Assembly (NCBI GenBank): GCA_030062745.1
Contig: CP099854.1
Location: 16,288,376-16,352,375, forward strand
Length of the DNA stretch: 64,000 nucleotides
DNA from: Capitulum mitella
Lineage: Eukaryota > Arthropoda > Thecostraca > Pollicipedomorpha > Pollicipedidae
Direction of reading: 5' to 3'
Shown here: one piece after another, positions 57,883 through 64,000 of the stretch
Layout: each line of letters starts with the position of its first letter
Numbering within the stretch: the first letter of the stretch is position 1
Translations under genes and position numbers: made by a program
The notes under the pieces: generated by a model
The model's input: only the letters and a program-made list of their open reading frames with translations
Databases searched by the model: none
Told to the model about the DNA's origin: nothing

Positions 57883-58091
57883 GACGGTTCGTGTGTCGGA
57901 GCGCAAAGCCTGTCGGGCTCAAGTGCCAAGTCCGGGGACGTAGGAGCTGCCAAAAACGTGGGTGCTGGGGGGGGGGCAAGACGTTTTTCCGATGGGACTA
58001 ATGCTGTTTCCAAAAATGGTGGCCTCCTCTTCTACGCCCGTGGTCCAGTCAAGTGTCTGATGTTCTTCTGTGCCTTGTCTGGCGCGAGCCG
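57883..58091. other. Spacer with poly-G
   Basis: A poly-G run near 57967. TTTCCAAAAATGG resembles family-C MITE sequence, but ends cannot be drawn. Confidence 0.35.
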
Positions 58092-58180
58092 CCTGCTGAG
58101 CTAAGCTAAGCTGAGCCGAGCTTAGCTGGGTTGAGCTGAGGAGCTGAGCTGAGCTGGTCTGAACTGAGCTGAGCTGGGCG
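58092..58180. repeat. (GAGCT)n pentamer repeat, second block
   Basis: A longer imperfect run of AGCTGAGCTAAGCTGAGCC-type pentamers, 210 bp from the first block. Confidence 0.9.
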
Positions 58181-61100
58181 ACTCGGGTGGTCGGGCGCCA
58201 GGTCAGTAGGTCGCCGATCCGCCGGTCGCCGTCGCCGGTTTTCCGGCCCTTCTGCCCGTGTGACATCGTCGGGCGGACGCCATCGTTCCGCGCGCGGTCG
58301 TCGGACGCGGCGCGCCGGGCGTGGCTCGTCGCGTTCGACGTGCCGGACGGGGAGGAGGGAGCGGCACGGAGCCCCGGTCGTCCTGATCGGAGCCCGGCCG
58401 CATCGCGGCAGCGGGCCTTCCGGTGACCTTGCGCCCCCTGGCACCGCGGCTGACGTCATCGCCTCGGCATCCGGCTCGTCTTGGCGAGGGGGAGGCGTAC
58501 GCTCCCGGCCCGCTGCCGTGCAACAGGCGCTCGCTCGCCGTTTGTTTGGATGCTGCTGCCGTGGCCGGGCGGCTATACCGGGCGCTGAGCCGGCGCCCTG
58601 TCCTGCAGTCGCACTGCGCTGTGGGTCGCTGTGGCCGATGGAGCGCTGAGGAGCTCACGCGTCGTGAACGGCTCGGCCGGCGCGGGATTCGTGCCGACCA
58701 CCGCCGCTGGCGGCGGTCAGCGGCGGCTCCCGGACTGGAAATTGGAAACGGCCCCGGGACGATTATTTCCGGCCGCGCCCGCGTCGGGCCGTCGCTCGTG
58801 ACGCTGCGCCGTAACGCTTTTACGGCGGTTCGTTTTAGCGCGGGTCGAATCTGTCGGGGCCGGTTTCGGAGCTCGTAAAGTCGCCGCGAACGTCCAGCGG
58901 GCCCGTTCGGGAAAACGCCGCCGGCCGCTGACACGTCATGTGCCCCGGGGCGGTGCTCGGAGGTGCGCGCCGGCGCCTTCGCCTGCGGGGCGCCGCGGCA
59001 GCGTGCGGACCGCCGTTTGTTTGTTTGTTTGTTTGTTTGTTGCGGGTTGGGACGCGCAGCCTCTTGGCCTCAAGCGTCCGTGTCTTGAGTCCAGTCTTGT
59101 GTCTCGTCGGGCGTCAGTCGGTCGTCAGTCGGTCGTCCGGCCGTTTGTTGGCCGTTCAGAACGCTGTGACCTCCGTCACCGGCCGACGTCGAGCTATCGC
59201 CGAGGTCGCCGAGTGCAGTCTGACCGGTGTATGATTGCCTCGCCACCGAAGTGCCGGCGGAGGCGGTTCGGCACTTCGTCTGGGGTCGCGCGGACCTCGT
59301 GCAGTGGACGGGGTCGCAGGGTGGCACTGGGTCGGGAACAAGCATGAACTCGGGTCGGGTTTGATGGAGTCACGCCGACCGATACGTGCCGGCCGAACAC
59401 AGTAGGTTCAGTGCCGCCGTGAGGGATTGCGACGCGGTCGCGGGTGGTCGTCACCGAGTCTCATGGGCCGTGAACGGGGACTTCACCGTGGGAGAAGAGG
59501 GGATGACCCAGTGCCCGAAGGTCGGGCAAACCAGGGCCGGATGGCAGCCGAGGAGGTCGAAGGTCACGGTCGCGGACCACTGGCCGGCCGGGGTCAGGGT
59601 CAGGTCCAGGTCGACTAGGTCGGGGCAGGACCGATGTGTACCTGCTGGCCGATGCTGTTGACGCCGATACCCCCCCCCCCCGCCACGGGTTCGGTGCCGA
59701 TCGTTACCCGGTGTGTACCTCGCGGCGGTGACACCCCCGGCAATCAATGCGACCGGCGTGGAGGGGGGTGTAGCTCGTGCACGAATCCGACCCGCCGGAC
59801 GCGGAATGCAATCCGGTGATGGGCTGACCTTTGAACACGGCCTTTGCCTGCCGGGCGACGGCCTGCGCGGACCCGTGCGAGTGGGAGCCGATTCGAAATG
59901 GCGCGCCGATTTCGCGCCAAATGGGCCCGCCTGGCTGCCGCTCGAAGCCTGGCTACCGTGAGGCCGCTTCGGGCACGTGTCCTCTGGACGAGTCATTGTG
60001 CCCCCCCCCCCGTGATTGCGTGCCCCAGTAGTATTAGATAGGGTAAAAGACGGAAGCTGGTTTTGAAGGATTTCGTTCACTGCTCTGCCCCCCCCCCCCC
60101 CCCGAGTGTTTTGCCGAGCTACGTGCCCACTCTCATAGCGCCGGCGGGCCACGCTGTCAGAGGCCGGACGAGACGGGCCGTCAGAGGCTGTCAGAGGCCG
60201 GACCTGATGGGTGGGTCTGTCACTGGCTGATTCACGGGACCTCACGGAGCCGATACGCGACAGCGCACGCCGCGTGGGAGCGCTGTGTCGCAGGCTGAAG
60301 CTCAGCGGTGTTCTTTGCCCGAGGTTACAGCTCCTGCGTGTCCTTGTCGCGCGCGATATATAGGCCCCCTGAGCACCTCTGGTAGCGCCTGGCCGTGCCT
60401 CGTTACGTGTATTGAAAGCTTCCTGCCGCGTCCTGCCATTGAGCGCACACTCGTACACACGCCTTGATGCGTCTGTTCGCGGTGTGCGTTGAGCAGGATC
60501 AGGACGCGACACGATGCGAGCAGAACGCAGACCGCTGATCGTCTGTTGGCGGCAAGGACGGTCAGCGGTCTGCGTTCCCAGAGGCGCCGAGGCGCCGTGC
60601 GCCGTGTTTGAAAGACTGAGACGCTGGCCGGCGTAGCCCGCCGTCAGCACAGTCCGCATGACGGCCGCCGGGGCCTCGCTCGCGGCCCACCTGTGGCACC
60701 GCCGAGCCGGCGGCGGTGGCGTGCCCTCGGGCGGTTTTGCCGCGCCGGCGGGCCGTCATGCATCCTCCGGCTGGACGGCGCGCGCACGTGCCGTGACGTC
60801 TCCCGCGCGTGTCGCCGGCGTGGTGGGCGAGGCTGCTGCGCCGCTCCGGCTCCGGCTCCGGCTCCGTGTCCTGGCCTGCCTGCTGGCGTAGGCGGTGGCA
60901 GTGGTGGAGGTTCCGCCTGTATTAGTGGCCCTGTCGCGTATTCAGGACAGCAGGGACAAACGACAGGCTCGAGTCCTCTGTTTCCATGTAACGCCATGGG
61001 GATAATATTAAATTTCCCCTAGCTGGGGGCAGCGGCCCTCGCGACCTCCCTCCTCCAGAGGTGGCCCCGCCACCGGCTTGCATGACCCGCCGATTCGTCG

Positions 61101-63995
61101 TCCACCAGGCCAGTAGCCCGCTGCACTGGTGCCTGAGACGGCCGGCCGGTCGGTTCGCGCGGTCGGTCGGTTCGCGTGGTCCGGCCGGGCCAGCGGGCCG
61201 TCGGAAGTGTGTCGCCGGGACGCCGTGACCCGGGCAGGGAGCGGTCCGGTCCGGACGGCTCGTCGGTCGGACCGCGGCCGCGTCGGGCGGGTCGGCCGGC
61301 TCCGGCGACGGACGCGCGGGATTCGGAGGCCGTCGGGCCGGTTGGTTTGGGTTGGTTGATCAGGGTCGGCCGTTCCGCGGCCGTTGGTCCTCATCTGCTG
61401 ACGCAGTGCGTTTGATTTGGTGTCATTGGTCCGGTTCGCTGGTTTCTGCGAGCTGAGCCGGATCGGTTGATGCAGTCCCGGGTGGTTTTTGTTTGATTCT
61501 CGCCCGGGTCGGTCTGTCCGGGTGGGCCGACCCGGGTCCGTTGATCCGGGTCGGCCGATCCGGTCGGGCGGCTCCGGTGGAAGCCGTCGGCCGTCGGGTT
61601 GCCACAACAGAGCCGGCCATCGCCGGGCGGCGGCCGCCTGCGCGTCGCCCGAGGCGTGTCGAAGCCAGGCCTGTGCTGGACACGCGCCGCGACTCGCTCT
61701 GATTCAGTGCAGGTGCTGATTCAAGGCGGCTTTCAACGCTGCGAAGCGATTCAGTAACGACTGAAGGGCAGGAAATCTGTGATTTGATCCTGATTTTGAT
61801 TCACCGCGTTTTTAAGGGAATCAGTTGGGATTCTGGTTCAGTGGAGTGCGAAACGCCTCAGTTGATTCAGGATCGATTCGAGTGATTGAGAATCAAGCGC
61901 ACGCCTGGTTGGAGCCCGTCCGGTCACTGCCTGGCACCGAGGTCACGGCCGGGCGTGCTGAGCATGGGACGCCTGCTCGGCGCTTATCGTCAATGTGGAG
62001 GTGTCCTGCTGACTCCCAGGGTCGAAGGGGGAAGAGGGGGGGGGGGGGCGCACGTGGCAGCGCCCGTCACGAGCGGGCCTCGTCATGAGGTCCGTGACTC
62101 ATCTGCAGTGTTGGGCAGAGAGGCGGGTGTTTGCTTCCCCCCCTCTCCGGCTCGACTTTCGAACGGTGGCCTCGTGTTTAACGGTCGAGGGCCCGGGAGC
62201 AGGGCTTTCGGTGAGACCGCGGAGTAATTGCCGGCGGTCGTGACAGTTGCATGCCGCTTTAGTTTTATCCTCCATCTTCGTCTCTGCTTTAGTACGCCGA
62301 AATCGCGCCCTGAGACCGGCATACCAAACTCCCACGTCCAAATTTCGGCTTTCGGCCCGGGTAGAATTAACTGCCGCCCATGAACATTGTGGGGAGCCAG
62401 TTCGGTTATGAACGCGCGTCCAGCGTCGGCACGATTTTTTCCGTGGTGCCCGCCGTCTGGCTCGGCGCCCGGCAGTTCGTCGTGCGGTCGGCGCAGCACC
62501 GCTCGGACTGGGCCGTCAGTCTGGCGACCCTTCAGCAGCCGTGGCGGCGGCGGAGACAGCCGTCCAGACGGCGTGACCGCGTGACGCCGGTTTTCACGGT
62601 CGGCCGGCAGCCTCGGGGGCGGTTTCGCTCCGTTTCGGGCTGCGCCGCGTGAGGCGTGAAGATCGGGAGGCAGACAGCGCGGTGGAGCTGTTCACGTCAC
62701 GCAAAGTGGAGGCCGCTGGGCAACTTTCGGCCGCAGGAACGTGGTATGGTTAACGTTAAAGCGTGGAGAAAGTGATGGAGTTCCCCGCCCGCCTTCCCGC
62801 CTCGCCCTCTCCTTTTCGAAGCTGAAGTGACGGTCTCAGAGGAGCTGGGACGCCGGAGGGGGGGGGGGCTCGGCTTGTTCCACTTAACTCTCAGCCTGCG
62901 CTCTCCGTCCGCAGTTAACCCCACGGACGCGGCCTCGCCGGCTGTCCGGTCCACTGTCCGGCCGACTGTCCGGTCCACTGTCCGGTTCGGCACGGATTGG
63001 GGTCAGCGCCCGCGGCGCCGCCGCCGGGCCCAACGGACCGTGTCGCCGCCGCCGGGGCGAGCTCCCCCCCCCACCGCCTCCCGCACGTCTCATGAATCGG
63101 GAGGTGTTTAGGTCTGGGGGTGGGGGGAAGGCTGCGGCCGGGCTGAGGTGCGGCTGTCAGCGGTGCCCGTCGTGCACGTCGTGCCGCGGGCGCGGTCGCG
63201 CTGAGACGCCGTGAGCTGACGTCTCAGCTCGCGGTGGACAGACCGGCCCGGCCGGGGTTGCGTCAGATCGGTGCGCGGGAGGACGGAGCGACAGGCTCTG
63301 CCGAGGTGGACGCGGTGCCGCTGCCGGGGCGGAGCGGTGGGCGGTGAGCGCGTCAGATTCGGAAGCGGGAAAGCCGGGCTCTGCGCCGACTGACCGCGGA
63401 GGACGAGTCATCCACGCGGCGGCGGCGGCGGGTTGCGACAGTCCAGATGCGGACGTGCCGCGGTCGCGGCGGGCGCCGCCTCATCAGAACGGCGCGACGG
63501 CGGCGGACTCGGAGCCGCGTCACGGACGGCGCGTGACGGTTCGGTCGGGCGGGCGACGTGACGGTGGCGGCCCCGTTGTCACGTCGCGTCACGCGGGCGG
63601 GCACGGCGTGGGCTCCGCGGGGGCCGCCGGACGGAACCCGCGGGTGTGGGGCGTGCTGCGGTCCCATGGTCCCGGGACGGAGTGAGGAGGAGTCTACCGG
63701 AGTGTTGGTGGTGAGCTGTTGCTCGCACGTTGTCCGGCTCAGATCTGGCTTTTCGGCAGTGTAGAATTAAGTACTTAACCGGAAATGATCGGCGATCTTG
63801 GAGAACCATGCGGAAATTCGCCAAAAGATTTGGCCGAAGGGGTGCGGTGCCATACCGCTTCGGCATATTTTTTTAAAGTACCTGCCTACCTACCCACCTT
63901 TAAGGTACTTACCAGAGGTACAAACTGCTGGGACTAACGGCGCGAGAGTTAGCGACGCGAAATGGCCCAGACCGTCGTTAAGCATTGATATGTGA
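58181..63995. other. Very GC-rich terminal stretch without clear gene
   Basis: About 5.8 kb of CpG-dense DNA. Frames as long as 402 codons (minus strand, 59451-60659) are open in several registers at once and cross poly-C runs, so I do not call them genes. A CRE is at 58451-58458. A possible TATA element (GATATATAG) lies at about 60355. GGTCGGCCGATCCGG-type direct repeats occur at 61500-61570. GATTC-rich irregular repeats lie at 61760-61890. Confidence 0.4.
59016..59041. repeat. (GTTT)n microsatellite
   Basis: Six or more uninterrupted GTTT units in otherwise GC-rich DNA. Confidence 0.92.
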
Positions 63996-64000
63996 CCCAG

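Noticed and set aside
57940..58030. Seventh family-C MITE
   Set aside because: Only a poly-G run and TTTCCAAAAATGG resemble the family; ends could not be placed.
59451..60659. 402-codon open frame on the minus strand
   Set aside because: The longest frame in the window, but it crosses two poly-C runs, has no recognisable domain, and lies in CpG-dense DNA where frames on the other strand are open too.

Overview
This is metazoan nuclear DNA with low gene density. It shows no bacterial or viral gene organisation: no packed operons, no Shine-Dalgarno-spaced genes, and no long conserved reading frame. The DNA is GC- and CpG-rich, with many poly-G/poly-C runs of 9-16 bases. It carries at least 22 short inverted-repeat elements, two copies of a tRNA-derived SINE, a decayed Tc1/mariner transposase and many minisatellites. 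A hinge rich in TTAGGTT inside one array recalls the arthropod telomere motif TTAGG. Together with the CAGGGGCGTAGCC-type element ends this makes an arthropod (chelicerate or crustacean) my best guess, but the taxon is not proven by anything here.

Layout. 1-20 kb: a degenerate 31-bp minisatellite at the left edge, scattered hAT-type MITEs, two SINE copies (about 4.6 and 12.8 kb), a CpG-rich block near 7 kb, and long stretches with nothing recognisable. 19.3-20.2 kb: a mariner transposase pseudogene on the minus strand. 21.7-25.6 kb: a 41/31-bp array, a 24-bp array, several MITEs and a CpG-rich block with six perfect TGACGTCA sites leading into a possible first coding exon at 25454. 27-37 kb: MITEs, a 29-bp array, a 54-bp near-perfect palindrome and a 22-bp array of AGGTCA/TGACC half-sites that starts with a perfect palindromic response element. 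39.5-41.35 kb: a CpG-rich block containing the best protein-coding candidate, a 270-codon low-complexity first exon ending at a strong splice donor, with a MITE 36 bp into the presumed intron. 45.0-48.0 kb: a repeat hub made of an 18-copy 76-bp satellite, five MITEs and a near-identical 29-bp array. 53.8-54.7 kb: two diverging arrays of one 17-bp unit around a telomere-like hinge. 55-64 kb: very GC-rich DNA with a third candidate first exon, short arrays and GAGCT-type pentamer repeats.

No complete gene can be assembled. The three candidate exons are all plus-strand, all lie in CpG-rich DNA and all end at GT donors, as expected of 5' ends whose downstream exons lie in other sequence or could not be recognised. 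The mobile elements are the best supported features: nine MITE copies have 8-bp target-site duplications matching at 7 or 8 of 8 positions, which is the signature of hAT transposition. All calls come from reading the sequence by eye; no homology or RNA evidence was available.
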